A stretch of DNA of 64,000 bases from Polaromonas sp. (GTDB lineage: Bacteria; Pseudomonadota; Gammaproteobacteria; Burkholderiales; Burkholderiaceae_C), in the NCBI RefSeq assembly GCF_010365105.1, contig NZ_JAAFGZ010000012.1, positions 30,317 to 94,316 on the forward strand, given 5' to 3'. The translations under genes and the position numbers were made by a program. Positions 20,212 through 29,431 of the stretch are shown piece after piece (the first letter of the stretch is position 1; every line of letters starts with the position of its first letter). The notes below the pieces were generated by a model. It was not told the DNA's origin. It made no database searches and saw only the letters and a program-made list of their open reading frames with translations.

Positions 20212-21153
20212 TTACAACCGTCCCAGCAATAAAAACTCCATCAGCGCCTTTTGCACATGCATGCGGTTCTCGGCCTCGTCCCAGACGACGGATTGCGGAC
20301 CGTCAATCACCTCGGCCTCGACTTCCTCGCCGCGGTGCGCCGGAAGGCAGTGCATGAACAGTGCATCAGGTTGTGCGGCGCGCATCATGTCGCTGTCCAC
20401 GCACCAGTCTGCGAAGGCTGCCTTGCGGGCTTCGTTCTCGGCCTCAAAGCCCATGCTGGTCCACACATCGGTGGTGACCAGGTCGGCGCCGGCACAGGCC
20501 TGCATCGGGTCCTTGAAGACCTGGTAGCTTTCGCTGGAACGGATGCCGGCAATCGACTGGTCCACCTCATAGCCGCCGGGCGTGCTAAGGTGAACCTTGA
20601 AGCCCAGGATTTCGCTGGCCTGCAGCCAGGTGTTGGCCATGTTGTTGCCATCGCCGACCCAGGCCACGGTCTTGCCTTTGATCGAACCCCGGTGCTCGAT
20701 GTAGGTGAAGATGTCGGCCAGGATCTGGCAGGGGTGGAATTCGTTGGTCAGGCCGTTGATGACCGGCACCCGCGAATGCTCGGCAAAGCGCTCGATTTTG
20801 GTCTGCTCGAAGGTGCGGATCATCACCAGATCAACCATGCGGCTGATGACCTTGGCGCTGTCCTCGATCGGCTCTGCGCGGCCCAGCTGGCTGCCTTCGG
20901 TGGTCAGGTTGACCACCGTACCCCCCAACTGGTACATGCCAGCCTCGAAACTCACGCGGGTTCGGGTCGAGGCTTTCTCGAAAATCATCACCAGCGTGCG
21001 GTCGATCAGCGGCTGGTGGCGCTCGTAGGCCTTGAACTTTTTCTTGATCTGGGCGGCACGCTCGAACAGGTAGGCATAGTCATCGGCGCTCAGGTCGCTG
21101 AACTGAAGGTAATGCTTGAGCGGAGTGGGGGGGCTGGACAGGCTCATGGTCAT
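20212..21153 (-). CDS. argF: Ornithine carbamoyltransferase
   Basis: A 313-residue enzyme forming citrulline from ornithine and carbamoyl phosphate. FEKASTRTRVSFE (carbamoyl phosphate loop), EFHPCQILADI and LFMHCLPAHRGEEV (ornithine site with Cys) are intact. The ATG at 21153 overlaps the argD stop as ATGA, which supports coupled translation in an argD-argF operon; an earlier start inside argD is unlikely. Confidence 0.96.
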   Translation of the reverse strand: MTMSLSSPPTPLKHYLQFSDLSADDYAYLFERAAQIKKKFKAYERHQPLIDRTLVMIFEKASTRTRVSFEAGMYQLGGTVVNLTTEGSQLGRAEPIEDSAKVISRMVDLVMIRTFEQTKIERFAEHSRVPVINGLTNEFHPCQILADIFTYIEHRGSIKGKTVAWVGDGNNMANTWLQASEILGFKVHLSTPGGYEVDQSIAGIRSSESYQVFKDPMQACAGADLVTTDVWTSMGFEAENEARKAAFADWCVDSDMMRAAQPDALFMHCLPAHRGEEVEAEVIDGPQSVVWDEAENRMHVQKALMEFLLLGRL

Positions 21154-22364
21154 GCACCTTCCTGCAGCAGTTGCTTGATGAGCGGGCACAGGATGGCCAC
21201 GACTTCATCGGCCTCGGCCATGGTCATGATGAGCGAAGGCACCAGGCGGATCACGGTGTCGGCCGTGACGCTGATCAGCAGGCCGTTTTCGGCCGCGCGG
21301 CCAACCAGTACGCCGCAGGGCTTTGCCAGTTCAATGCCCAGCATCAGGCCGCGACCGCGAACCTCCTTGAAGCCCGGCAAGCCGCCCAGCTCCCGGTTCA
21401 GCCCGGCTCGCAAATGGTCGCCCACCATCACCGCGTTGGCCATCAGGCCTTCTTCTTCCATGATGCGGATGGTTTCCACGCCGGCCCGCATGGCCAGCGG
21501 ATTGCCGCCAAAGGTCGTGCCGTGGTTGCCTGGCGCAAAGATGTGCGCGGCGCGGGGGCCGGCAACCACCGCGCCAATAGGTACGCCCGAACCCAGCCCC
21601 TTGGCCAATGGCATGACGTCGGGCTTGATGCCGGCCCACTGGTGCGCAAACCATTTGCCGGTGCGGCCCATGCCGCATTGCACTTCATCGATCATCAGCA
21701 GCCAGTCGCGTTCGTCGCACAGGGCGCGCACCTGTTGCAAATATTCGTTGTCCATCGGGTGAACGCCGCCTTCGCCCTGGATGGCTTCAAAAAATACCGC
21801 CACCACATTCGGGTTGCCTTCGGTGGCCGCTTTCAGCTCACCGATGTTGTTGATCGGCACGCGAATGAAGCCTTCCACCAGCGGACCGAAACCGGCCTGA
21901 ACCTTCGGGTTGCCGGTGGCGCTCAGCGTGGCGATGCTGCGGCCGTGGAAGGCTTTTTCATAAACGACGATTTCGGGGCGCTCGATGCCCTTGTCATGGC
22001 CAAACTTGCGCGCCAGCTTGAGCGCGGCTTCGTTGGCTTCCAGGCCGGTCGAGCAGAAGAACACGTTTTCAAGTCCCGACAGCTCCACCAGTTTGGCCGC
22101 CAGCGTTTCCTGCAGCGGCACATGGTAGTAGTTGGAGCTGTGGATGATCTTGCCGACCTGGTCGCGCAATGCGGCCACCAGCTGCGGGTGGTTGTGGCCG
22201 ACGGTGTTGACCGCAATGCCGCCCAGCGCATCGAGGTAGGACTTGCCGTTGACGTCCCAGACACGGCAGCCCTGGCCATGCGAGAGGGCAATGGGCAGTC
22301 GGCCATAGGTGTTCATCACATGCGGGGAGGCGGCTTCGATGTGGTCAGGAAGGGCAGCGGTCAT
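21150..22364 (-). CDS. argD: Acetylornithine/succinyldiaminopimelate-type aminotransferase
   Basis: A 404-residue class III PLP aminotransferase that makes acetylornithine in arginine synthesis. SYLDALGGIAVNTVGHNHP, FCSTGLEANEAALKLARK, LMIDEVQCGMGRTG and the Schiff-base lysine in PLAKGLGSGVPIGA are present. The ATG at 22364 follows CCCGGAGTTTTCC. It is first in the pair with argF. The substrate call rests on the arginine context, since paralogues for other omega-amino acids look alike. Confidence 0.93.
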   Translation of the reverse strand: MTAALPDHIEAASPHVMNTYGRLPIALSHGQGCRVWDVNGKSYLDALGGIAVNTVGHNHPQLVAALRDQVGKIIHSSNYYHVPLQETLAAKLVELSGLENVFFCSTGLEANEAALKLARKFGHDKGIERPEIVVYEKAFHGRSIATLSATGNPKVQAGFGPLVEGFIRVPINNIGELKAATEGNPNVVAVFFEAIQGEGGVHPMDNEYLQQVRALCDERDWLLMIDEVQCGMGRTGKWFAHQWAGIKPDVMPLAKGLGSGVPIGAVVAGPRAAHIFAPGNHGTTFGGNPLAMRAGVETIRIMEEEGLMANAVMVGDHLRAGLNRELGGLPGFKEVRGRGLMLGIELAKPCGVLVGRAAENGLLISVTADTVIRLVPSLIMTMAEADEVVAILCPLIKQLLQEGA

Positions 22365-22523
22365 GGAAAACTCCGGGAAATGGGCAAACGACAAGGGTGG
22401 CGACAAAAGTTCAGCGCGCTTGAATTGATTTTAGGCGCACTCTTCAGACGCTTTGTTGACGATGCCGCATCACTGCCATGCGTCCTCCGGAAATCGACGC
22501 CAAGTGCCGGTGCGGGGTCTGAG

Positions 22524-22535
22524 TCTTATATAAGA
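22524..22535. promoter_or_regulatory. Second copy of the TCTTATATAAGA palindrome
   Basis: It is identical to the 12-mer at 352-363 and lies in the divergent argD / DUF3579 gap, 67 bp before the DUF3579 start. An exact match over 12 symmetrical, AT-rich bases in a GC-rich genome is unlikely to be chance and suggests a shared regulator. Confidence 0.45.
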
Positions 22536-22602
22536 TAGAATTGTTGTGCGACGCAGCATGGGGTTTATCCTTACCCTTGGCCCGCAAAAACCCCTCCATC
22601 CG

Positions 22603-22920
22603 ATGGTTTCCAATTCACCCAAAGAAGTCTTCATTCAGGGCATCACGCATGATGGCAAGACCTTCAGGCCCAGCGACTGGGCAGACAGGTTGTGCGGCGT
22701 GATGAGCCAGTTCCGCCCCGGCGGGCCACAGCCAGGCAGCCACCTGAACTATTCGCCGTGGTGCGTTCCCACCGTCGTCAACGGCATCAAATGCGTTGTG
22801 GTGAATGCCGAACTGCGCGATGCCGAACCCATGGCCTGGGATTTCGCGCTCAACTTTGCACGGGACAACCAGCTGCAAATGGCGGAGGCATGCCTTCTGC
22901 CCGACGTGCCGAAACGCTGA
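22603..22920 (+). CDS. DUF3579 family protein
   Basis: A 105-residue conserved betaproteobacterial protein. KEVFIQGITHDGKTFRPSDWADRLCGVMS and GIKCVVVNAELRDAEPMAWDFALNFA fit DUF3579, whose function I do not know. The ATG at 22603 (MVSNSPKEVF) is the usual start; an upstream in-frame ATG at 22546 would lie nearly against the palindrome at 22524-22535. It is often found beside the arg genes and rpsT, as here. Confidence 0.85.
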   Translation: MVSNSPKEVFIQGITHDGKTFRPSDWADRLCGVMSQFRPGGPQPGSHLNYSPWCVPTVVNGIKCVVVNAELRDAEPMAWDFALNFARDNQLQMAEACLLPDVPKR

Positions 22921-22954
22921 CGCTGTTCGCCATCAACCCGATGTGCACAGACAT

Positions 22955-22985
22955 AAAAAAACCGCCCGAAGGCGGTTTTTTACTT
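22955..22985. terminator. Bidirectional rho-independent terminator
   Basis: AAAAAACCGCC, loop CGAA, GGCGGTTTTTT. An 11-bp stem with A and T tracts lies between the convergent DUF3579 gene and rpsT, and can end both transcripts. Confidence 0.92.
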
Positions 22986-23057
22986 TTGCTGCAGCGCACC
23001 CGACAAAACGGCAGACTGGCTGGTTGAAGAGTCAGTCCGGGCGATTTGCCTGAATGA

Positions 23058-23378
23058 TCAGGCGGTTGCGGTTTCCGGGGCGGGTTTCAGTGCCAGGGCT
23101 TTCACCTTGGCGGACAGGCGGCTCTTGTCGCGCGCTGCCTTGTTCTTGTGGAAGATGCCCTTGTCGGAAATCGTGTCCACAATGCTTTGGGCCTTGGCGA
23201 ACAGGTCGCGGGCTTTGTCTTTGTCACCGGCTGCAACGGCTTTTTCAACGTTCTTGACAGCAGTGCGGTATTTGGAACGCAGCGAGGTGTTCGCGGCATT
23301 GAGTTTGACGTCCTGGCGGACGCGCTTGCGGCCGGAGGCGAGACGGGGGTTCTTTTTCTTGGGTTTGGCGGTTGCCAT
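23058..23378 (-). CDS. rpsT: 30S ribosomal protein S20
   Basis: A 106-residue basic helical protein that binds 16S r[37 protein letters not shown] and [15 protein letters not shown] are the S20 signature. The C-terminal tail ([10 protein letters not shown]) is slightly longer than in E. coli (87 residues). The ATG is preceded by AAAGGAAATT. It is monocistronic. Confidence 0.97.
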   Translation of the reverse strand: MATAKPKKKNPRLASGRKRVRQDVKLNAANTSLRSKYRTAVKNVEKAVAAGDKDKARDLFAKAQSIVDTISDKGIFHKNKAARDKSRLSAKVKALALKPAPETATA

Positions 23379-23596
23379 AATAAATTTCCTTTAATCCTGG
23401 GAGGAGTCTGTGAATGATGCAGCAAAGCCCGTGATTATACGATGGCCGGCTTTGCGCTCGCATCCTGACGCGCGCTGTACCCGCGACAACCTGTTTGATG
23501 ACGACGCCGCAGGGGAGCATGCCCACCCAAATACCGCCGAAACTCCGGCTTCGCGATATGGCCGCGGGCGTGCTTGCGTGCACGGTTTCGGCACTG

Positions 23597-24223
23597 CTAG
23601 CGCAGGCTGCTGATGTAGTTCGCCAGGTTTTCGATGTCGGCTTCGCTCAGGGTTTGCGCCACGCTGGTCATGTTGCCGGCATCGTTGGTGCGGGTACGCG
23701 CCTTGAAATCCTTCAGTTGCTTGACGACGTAGTCGTATTGCTGGCCCGCGACGCGCGGAATTTCGTTCTGGCCCGAAAAACCGCCGAGGTGGCACATGGC
23801 GCAGAGGGTTTCATCGGCCTTCGCCTTGCCGAGCTTGACCTTTGCGTCGTCTGTCTTGTAGCTGGACGGCCTGGCGGTTTGGGCGGCGAAGTAGTTGGCC
23901 AGGTTGATCATGTCGTCGCGGCTCAGCGGCGCTGCCATCGGGCTCATCACCGGATCCTGGCGCCGGCCTTCCTTGAAGTCCTTAAGCTGAACGTAGATAT
24001 AGCGCCAGGTCTGGCCTGCAATGTTGGGGTAGTTCGCGGTGCTCGAATTGCCATCGGCACCATGGCAGGCTGCGCACGCCTGCGCCTTGGCGCGGCCGGC
24101 TTCAATGTCCTGCGCGGCAGCCGGCCACCAGACCAGCCCTGTCACAAGGCCGGCCAGGGACAACACCAAGAACCTCGACAATTTCAAGCGGCCCCCATGC
24201 AGATGTCTCACCTGTCGCTGCAT
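23597..24223 (-). CDS. Diheme cytochrome c (c4-like)
   Basis: About 208 residues: a signal peptide (hydrophobic FLVLSLAGLVTGLVWW, cleavage after AAA) and two class I cytochrome c domains with heme sites CAACH and CAMCH, each followed by a Met-containing segment (VMSPMAAPL; DAGNMTSV). This is the c4 layout, a periplasmic electron carrier. The ATG at 24223 gives an unusually long, His/Arg-rich n-region; an in-frame TTG at 24187 (start of LKLSRFLVLS) is also possible. It lies 158 bp downstream of the PQQ dehydrogenase on the same strand and is its likely electron acceptor. Confidence 0.88.
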   Translation of the reverse strand: MQRQVRHLHGGRLKLSRFLVLSLAGLVTGLVWWPAAAQDIEAGRAKAQACAACHGADGNSSTANYPNIAGQTWRYIYVQLKDFKEGRRQDPVMSPMAAPLSRDDMINLANYFAAQTARPSSYKTDDAKVKLGKAKADETLCAMCHLGGFSGQNEIPRVAGQQYDYVVKQLKDFKARTRTNDAGNMTSVAQTLSEADIENLANYISSLR

Positions 24224-24282
24224 GGCTGGAACCAGAACGGAACCCCTTCGGCTGGCAATCACGGCATGCAGGAAGTACGGCA

Positions 24283-24346
24283 TTTTTGCTACTTAAATAA
24301 TAGCTGCTAATCAACGAGCAGCATGCGGAAGAGGCCTGTTTGATGA
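24283..24346 (+). repeat. Dispersed repeat copy within the PQQ cassette
   Basis: GCTACTTAAATAATAGC hairpin, TGCTAATCAACGAGCAG, CATGCGG and GGCCTGTTTGATGA. It lies between the PQQ dehydrogenase stop and the cytochrome gene. Confidence 0.85.
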
Positions 24347-24381
24347 TGAAAAAGTCGTTTGCAGGTCAGATCGAACGCGCT

Positions 24382-26142
24382 CTAGCGCTGGCTTGCCCCG
24401 GTCTGGTTTGCAGCGGCAATGTTTTTAGGCAGCGCATAGACGAACAGGGTGTTGCCACGCTTGAAGTCGAGCTGGGTGTTGCCGCCGCAACCCATGGCCA
24501 CATACTGCCGGTCCTTGACCATGTACGACACCGGCATGGCGTTGGCGCCTGCGCCGCACTGGTATTCCCAGAGCAGCTTGCCATTTTTGGCGTCGAGTGC
24601 GCGAAACAGCCCATTGCCCTCGCCATAAAACAGCAGGTTGCCCGCCGTGGCCAGCGCGCCGCCAATCAGCGGCTGCGCGGTATCGAACTTCCAGGCCATC
24701 TTGCCGGTGTCGACATTGACGGCCGCGACGCGCCCCCATTGCTCCTCGCCCTCGATGGTCTTGAAAGCGCCGCCCAGCCACAGCTTGCCGCCCGGATAGG
24801 CTGCCTTTTCAACGTGGTAAGTCATGGGCTGGTGCAGGTTGAGTGCATACGCCATGCGAAGCTTCTCGTTGACCGCCATGGGCGACCATTCGACGCCGCC
24901 GTTGGCGCCGGGCAGCATGCGCGCGCCTTGCTCCGTGGGCAGGACCCACATGTTTTCCTGCGGGATCATGGCTTCGGAAAAACGGATCAGCGTGCCATCC
25001 CTGCGGTCATTCACATAGACATGGCCGGTCTTGCCGCCATGCAGCACTGCCGGAATCATCTTTCCGGTCTTGTCCTTGACATCCATCAGCACGGGCGGGC
25101 TGACCGCATCCAGGTCCCACACGTCATGGGCGACATACTGGTAGTGCCACTTGTACTTGCCGCTGTCCAGGTCCACGGCCACCAGCGAATCGGTGTACAG
25201 GTTGTCGCCCGGCCGCACGGCGCCGTACAGGTCGGGCGAGGGATTGCCGACGACAAAAAAGATGGTACGGGTCTTCAGGTCAACGGCCGGATTCATCCAG
25301 ACGCCGCCGCCCAGGGTCTGGTAGAAGCTGCTGTCGCGCGCCAGTTCTGCTTTCTCGGCCGCGATGTCGCGGTGCATGTTGCGGCCGGTGGCATCGTTTT
25401 CGGCCCACACGCCTTCGTGGCCCTTCTCGGGAATGGTGTGGAAGGTCCAGAGCAGCTTGCCGTCCCTGGCGTCAAAGGCCTTGACGAATCCGCGAATGCC
25501 GTATTCGCCGCCATTGGTGCCGATCAGCACCTTGCCCTCGACCACGGTCGGCGACATGGTTTCGCTGTAGCCTTTTTCAGGATCGGCAATCTCCGTTTCC
25601 CACAGCAGCTTGCCGCTTTTCGCATCGAGCGCCACCAGCTTGGCATCGAGCGTGCCCATGAACAGCTTGCCGCCTTCGATGGCCACGCCGCGGTTGTTCG
25701 GTCCGCAGCAAAAAGTGGTGAACGGCCCCATCTTGTGCTTGTAGTGCCAGAACTCCTGGCCCGTCGTGGCGTCCAGCGCATAAACGTGGTTGAACGAGGT
25801 GGTCATGAACATCACGCCATCGACCACGATGGGCGCGGTTTCCATGGACTCGCGCACCTCGGTCTGGAAACTGAACTCGGGCCTGAGGTTCTTGACATTG
25901 CCGGTGTTGATTTGCCGGCCCGGGTAATAACGGGTTTGCGCATAGGAGCCGTTGGTTTGCAGCCAGTCCTTGTCCTGCAGGCCCGAGTTGTTGAGCTGTC
26001 CCTGCGAAACGCTGACCGCCTTGATGGCCGCTGGCGCGCCGGTCTTGCCTTTTTGCTGTTGTATTTCCTGCGCCTGCGCAGGGCCTGCCACGCAAAATGC
26101 AAGCAGGGCGGCCAGCCCTGCGGGATGTTGGAGTCGAATCAT
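24382..26142 (-). CDS. PQQ-dependent alcohol dehydrogenase (methanol/ethanol family, periplasmic)
   Basis: A 586-residue eight-bladed quinoprotein with a signal peptide ending AQA. Adjacent cysteines FCCGPNNRG (Cys145-Cys146) form the vicinal disulfide over PQQ. Metal-site residues are the Glu in [10 protein letters not shown] (Glu213), the Asn in [11 protein letters not shown] (Asn300) and the catalytic Asp in HDVWDLDAV (Asp343). Asp345, two residues after the catalytic Asp, is the extra ligand typical of lanthanide-dependent enzymes (XoxF/ExaF/PedH), so this may be a Ln enzyme; that is inference. No fused cytochrome domain is present, so a separate acceptor is needed. The ATG at 26142 follows TTGAGGAGACAG. 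The 226 bp upstream hold no gene. Confidence 0.92.
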   Translation of the reverse strand: MIRLQHPAGLAALLAFCVAGPAQAQEIQQQKGKTGAPAAIKAVSVSQGQLNNSGLQDKDWLQTNGSYAQTRYYPGRQINTGNVKNLRPEFSFQTEVRESMETAPIVVDGVMFMTTSFNHVYALDATTGQEFWHYKHKMGPFTTFCCGPNNRGVAIEGGKLFMGTLDAKLVALDAKSGKLLWETEIADPEKGYSETMSPTVVEGKVLIGTNGGEYGIRGFVKAFDARDGKLLWTFHTIPEKGHEGVWAENDATGRNMHRDIAAEKAELARDSSFYQTLGGGVWMNPAVDLKTRTIFFVVGNPSPDLYGAVRPGDNLYTDSLVAVDLDSGKYKWHYQYVAHDVWDLDAVSPPVLMDVKDKTGKMIPAVLHGGKTGHVYVNDRRDGTLIRFSEAMIPQENMWVLPTEQGARMLPGANGGVEWSPMAVNEKLRMAYALNLHQPMTYHVEKAAYPGGKLWLGGAFKTIEGEEQWGRVAAVNVDTGKMAWKFDTAQPLIGGALATAGNLLFYGEGNGLFRALDAKNGKLLWEYQCGAGANAMPVSYMVKDRQYVAMGCGGNTQLDFKRGNTLFVYALPKNIAAANQTGASQR

Positions 26143-26368
26143 GACTGTCTCCTCAAGCGTGGCCCCCGCCGCCGTACACACAGCGAACCATGCCTCGGCG
26201 AATGGCCATCACATGCAGCAGAACGACGCTGCCCCGGTTTTAGTTTTTCAAATGCATGGGTCGAAAGAAAATTATGTGCTTGCAGTATTTTTTGAGGGGC
26301 GGGCGCAGGCTTCCTTTCAATTGTTGCAATTGAACACCTGGCGCCAACCTTGGCGCTGCAACGCCGCT

Positions 26369-27034
26369 TCAGCTGTTGTCCAGCAGCCTGGCGGCGTCGC
26401 TGAAATTGCCGTCGCGAGCCATGTCGGCTGAGGTTTTTCCACGGTTGTCCTTCAGGTTGCGGTCGGCGCCCTGGTCCAGAAGAAAGCGCAGGGTTTGCGT
26501 GTGGCCGTAGCCGGCCGCCCACATCAGCAGCGTCTCGTCGTTGTCCAGTCGCGCATTGACCGGTGCGCCGGCGCGCAGGAATTCCGCCAGGCACTCGCTG
26601 CAGCCCACGCCGGCGGCATAGATGGCGGCATTCTTTTTGACGCGGTCCAGCAACTCGATTTTGGCGCCGGCCGCCATGAGCTTTCGGACCACCGGTGCAT
26701 TGCCTTTGAAGGCCGCGCCCATCAACGGTGTGACGCCTGAAATATTGGCCAGGTTGACATCGGCGCCGGCGCGCAGCAGCACGTCCACCAGCGCTTCATT
26801 GCCTTTGCTGGCCGCCATGTTGAGCGGCGAGTCGCCATTGCGGTCACGCGAATTGACGGCCGCTCCATCGGCAATCAGCCCCGCCACGCGTTCCGTTCGT
26901 CCTGCCTTGGCCGCCAGGACCAGTTCACCATTGATGTTGATCTTGTCCGCCCCCTGCTGGGCGAAAGCGGGCATGAGGGCTGCGCCCGACAGCAGCAAGG
27001 CCAAAAGTCCCTTTACCGGGGTAACGTTTTTCAT
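26369..27034 (-). CDS. Periplasmic ankyrin-repeat protein
   Basis: A 221-residue protein with a signal peptide (LLALLLSGAALMPAFA) and about five ankyrin repeats, for example GDSPLNMAASKGNEALVDVL, GVTPLMGAAFKGNAPVVRKL and DETLLMWAAGYGHTQTLRFL. Ankyrin repeats bind partner proteins, and a periplasmic one beside a PQQ dehydrogenase may act as a chaperone or docking protein. Two cysteines in GVGCSECLAEF may pair. The ATG at 27034 follows CAGGAGCTGTC. It lies between the TonB receptor and the dehydrogenase on the same strand. Confidence 0.87.
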   Translation of the reverse strand: MKNVTPVKGLLALLLSGAALMPAFAQQGADKININGELVLAAKAGRTERVAGLIADGAAVNSRDRNGDSPLNMAASKGNEALVDVLLRAGADVNLANISGVTPLMGAAFKGNAPVVRKLMAAGAKIELLDRVKKNAAIYAAGVGCSECLAEFLRAGAPVNARLDNDETLLMWAAGYGHTQTLRFLLDQGADRNLKDNRGKTSADMARDGNFSDAARLLDNS

Positions 27035-27093
27035 GACAGCTCCTGTTGGAAAGTGGTGACATTGACATGCGGGAAAGTCCAGCCCGTGACAGC

Positions 27094-29229
27094 TTAAAAC
27101 AGGCTGCGAATACCGACAAACAGCCGCCGCCCCGGCGCCGCTTCGAAATAGCGGCCGTTGTTGTCATTGACGATCAGCGAGCCGGCATAGGTCTTGTCCA
27201 GCAGGTTGTCGATGCGGCCGTACAGCAGCATTTTTGCGCCGTTGAAGCGAAATTCGCGGCTCAGGCTCGCATTGAAGACGGCGTAGCCAGGCGCTGCGTC
27301 GGTGTTCAGGTCGTTGACCCAGGTTTTGCTCTCCAGGCGCGTTTCCAGACCGGCCTTGATCGATTCGGTGAGGCGGGCCTGCACATCGGCGAACAGGCTG
27401 TGCCGTGGGGCGCCGGGCAGGCGGTTGCCGACAGGCACCGGTCCTTGCGCGCCGGCAAAGGCCGAATCGAAGCGCGCATCGAGCAGCGTGTAGGCCAGGC
27501 GTGTGTCCACACCGCCCGTCCAGTGGGCCGACCACGACGCTTCCAGGCCGCGCCGGGTAGTCTTGTCGGCGTTCTGGAAGATGGCCCGGCCGCCGCTCGA
27601 CAGCGACGACACGATTTCGTCCTTGCTTCTGGCCTCGAACAGCGCGGCGTCAAAACTGTGCGGGCCGCTGCGCAGCTTGACGCCGATTTCGCCCTGCGTG
27701 CTTTTGGAGGCTTTCAGCGCAAAGTTCGGCCCCGGCGCACCGCCCGGGCGGTAGGCGCTTTCGGCCAGCGTCGGGGTTTCGAATCCGGTGCCCAGGTTGG
27801 CATACACATTGAGCGTTTCGGCGGCATGCCAGACCAGACCGATGACCGGGCTGGTGTTGCGGTATTCCACGCTGCCGCTGGTGCTGCTGCCCGCCGGGTT
27901 GAAGCGGTCATCGACACTGAATTTCACCCGGCTGGCACGCACGCCGGCAATCGCCTGCCAGTCGGGCGAGAACGTCCAGTCGATCTGGCCGAACACATCG
28001 TTGTTGCGCGCCGTGTCGTCTTCGTTACGGCGGAGCAGCCCGTTGTTGCCGGCGATGTTGTCGAATCCCTTGCGGGTTTCGCGCAACTGGTCGGCCTCGA
28101 CGCCCACGGTCCAGCGCACCGGCAACTGGTTGACCTGCATCGCATGCGTCCAGCTGGCGCCGACGCCGCCATAGCTGCGGTCCAGGTTCACCACGCCATT
28201 GGTCTGGAAGGCCAGTTTCTGGTCCACCTGGCGCGTGCCGCCATAAAGGCGCGCATTGAGCGTGTCGCTGGCGGTCAGCTTGTGCTCGACCACCACCCCG
28301 GCCTGGTTTTGCTCGATGGTCTTGCGGGTGTTGAATGTGATGGCGCCCGGCACCACCTGGCGCGGGTTCTGCTGGAACTGCGAACGGGTCAGCCCGAGCG
28401 GGTCTTCGGCCAGCGGCTGGCGGAACAGGTTGACGATGCCGGTAATCGTGGTGTCGGCCGACGGCCTGGCGACGACCTTGGCATTGAGCTGCTCGCGCCG
28501 GGCCGCGCTGTGGTCGCGAAAACCGTCTGTCGAATAGCGCGACACATCCAGCAGCCCGCCCAGCGTTTCGCTGCCGCCCGCAATGCCGGCGGCGATGTGG
28601 CGCTGGCCGTCGGAACCCGCACCGGCGGACAGGCTGTATTCAGGCTTGTCAGGCGTGATTGGCGGGTTTTTGCTGAACACCTGGAGCACGCCGCCGGCCG
28701 CATTGCCGTAGAGCTGGGCCAGCGGGCCGCGAAGCAGCTCGATGCGCCTGGCCGAACTCAGGCTGGCGGTGGCGGCCTGGCCCTGGCCGTCGGGCATGGT
28801 TGCCGGAATGCCGTCGATCAGGATGCGCACGCCGCGCACGCCAAAGGTCGAGCGCGTGCCAAAACCGCGTACCGACAGCTGCAAATCCTGCGCAAAGTTC
28901 TGCCGGTCGCGGATCTGCAAACCTGGCACGCTGCCCATCAGCTCGGACAGGTTGACCAGCGGGGAGGCGGTGCGAAACGGATCGACCTGCACCGCATCGA
29001 TGGCGCCGGGCGCGTCAAAGCGCCGCTGCTCGGCCCGGCTGGCGCTGACGACGACTTCCTGCAGGGCATTGTTTTGCGTGCCTGTGGCGTCCTGCGCCTG
29101 GCTGAATGCCGCCCCGGCAGCCAGGGTCAGCGCGGCGACGCAGGCTTGTGCGATGCGGTGCGGTGCCAGGCTGGAAAAGCGGCAGTCGCAGCCGCCGGGT
29201 GTACAGATTTGGAGCATGGTGTTGTGCAT
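27094..29229 (-). CDS. TonB-dependent outer-membrane receptor
   Basis: About 711 residues. A signal peptide (ALTLAAGAAFSQA) is followed by a TonB-box-like LQEVVVSASR, the plug domain (PGLQIRDRQNFAQDLQLSVRG, VRILIDGIPATMPDGQG, IELLRGPLAQLYGNAAGGVL) and a 22-strand-type beta-barrel ending in an aromatic-rich strand, RRLFVGIRSLF. Such receptors import siderophores, vitamins or metal chelates; the ligand is unknown. The ATG at 29229 or the one at 29217 may be used. It is first in a same-strand run with the ankyrin and PQQ dehydrogenase genes, so uptake of a cofactor or metal for that enzyme is a fair guess. It is divergent from murJ. Confidence 0.9.
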   Translation of the reverse strand: MHNTMLQICTPGGCDCRFSSLAPHRIAQACVAALTLAAGAAFSQAQDATGTQNNALQEVVVSASRAEQRRFDAPGAIDAVQVDPFRTASPLVNLSELMGSVPGLQIRDRQNFAQDLQLSVRGFGTRSTFGVRGVRILIDGIPATMPDGQGQAATASLSSARRIELLRGPLAQLYGNAAGGVLQVFSKNPPITPDKPEYSLSAGAGSDGQRHIAAGIAGGSETLGGLLDVSRYSTDGFRDHSAARREQLNAKVVARPSADTTITGIVNLFRQPLAEDPLGLTRSQFQQNPRQVVPGAITFNTRKTIEQNQAGVVVEHKLTASDTLNARLYGGTRQVDQKLAFQTNGVVNLDRSYGGVGASWTHAMQVNQLPVRWTVGVEADQLRETRKGFDNIAGNNGLLRRNEDDTARNNDVFGQIDWTFSPDWQAIAGVRASRVKFSVDDRFNPAGSSTSGSVEYRNTSPVIGLVWHAAETLNVYANLGTGFETPTLAESAYRPGGAPGPNFALKASKSTQGEIGVKLRSGPHSFDAALFEARSKDEIVSSLSSGGRAIFQNADKTTRRGLEASWSAHWTGGVDTRLAYTLLDARFDSAFAGAQGPVPVGNRLPGAPRHSLFADVQARLTESIKAGLETRLESKTWVNDLNTDAAPGYAVFNASLSREFRFNGAKMLLYGRIDNLLDKTYAGSLIVNDNNGRYFEAAPGRRLFVGIRSLF

Positions 29230-29431
29230 TTCCTGAACGTTGTGCCACAGGTGGCATGAAGCGGCAATACCCATTTTGATCTCTGGCACTCCGTGGCGGG
29301 GATGCACAAGCTTGAATACAAGGCGCAAAAAGAGGGTTGCATCCAAAACAGCACAAGCCATGCCATCGCCTTCGGCCGCCATGGCGAAGGCGGTGCGCGG
29401 CAGGCGTTCTGCCAGCGCATAAACTCCTGCG

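Noticed and set aside
24340..26295. 651-codon open frame opposite the PQQ dehydrogenase
   Set aside because: Shadow of the dehydrogenase. No conserved motif, and it begins within a dispersed repeat copy.
27046..29259. 737-codon open frame on the plus strand across the TonB receptor
   Set aside because: Antisense shadow: Arg/His/Gln-rich translation without domains, whereas the minus strand has a signal peptide, plug motifs and a barrel terminus.
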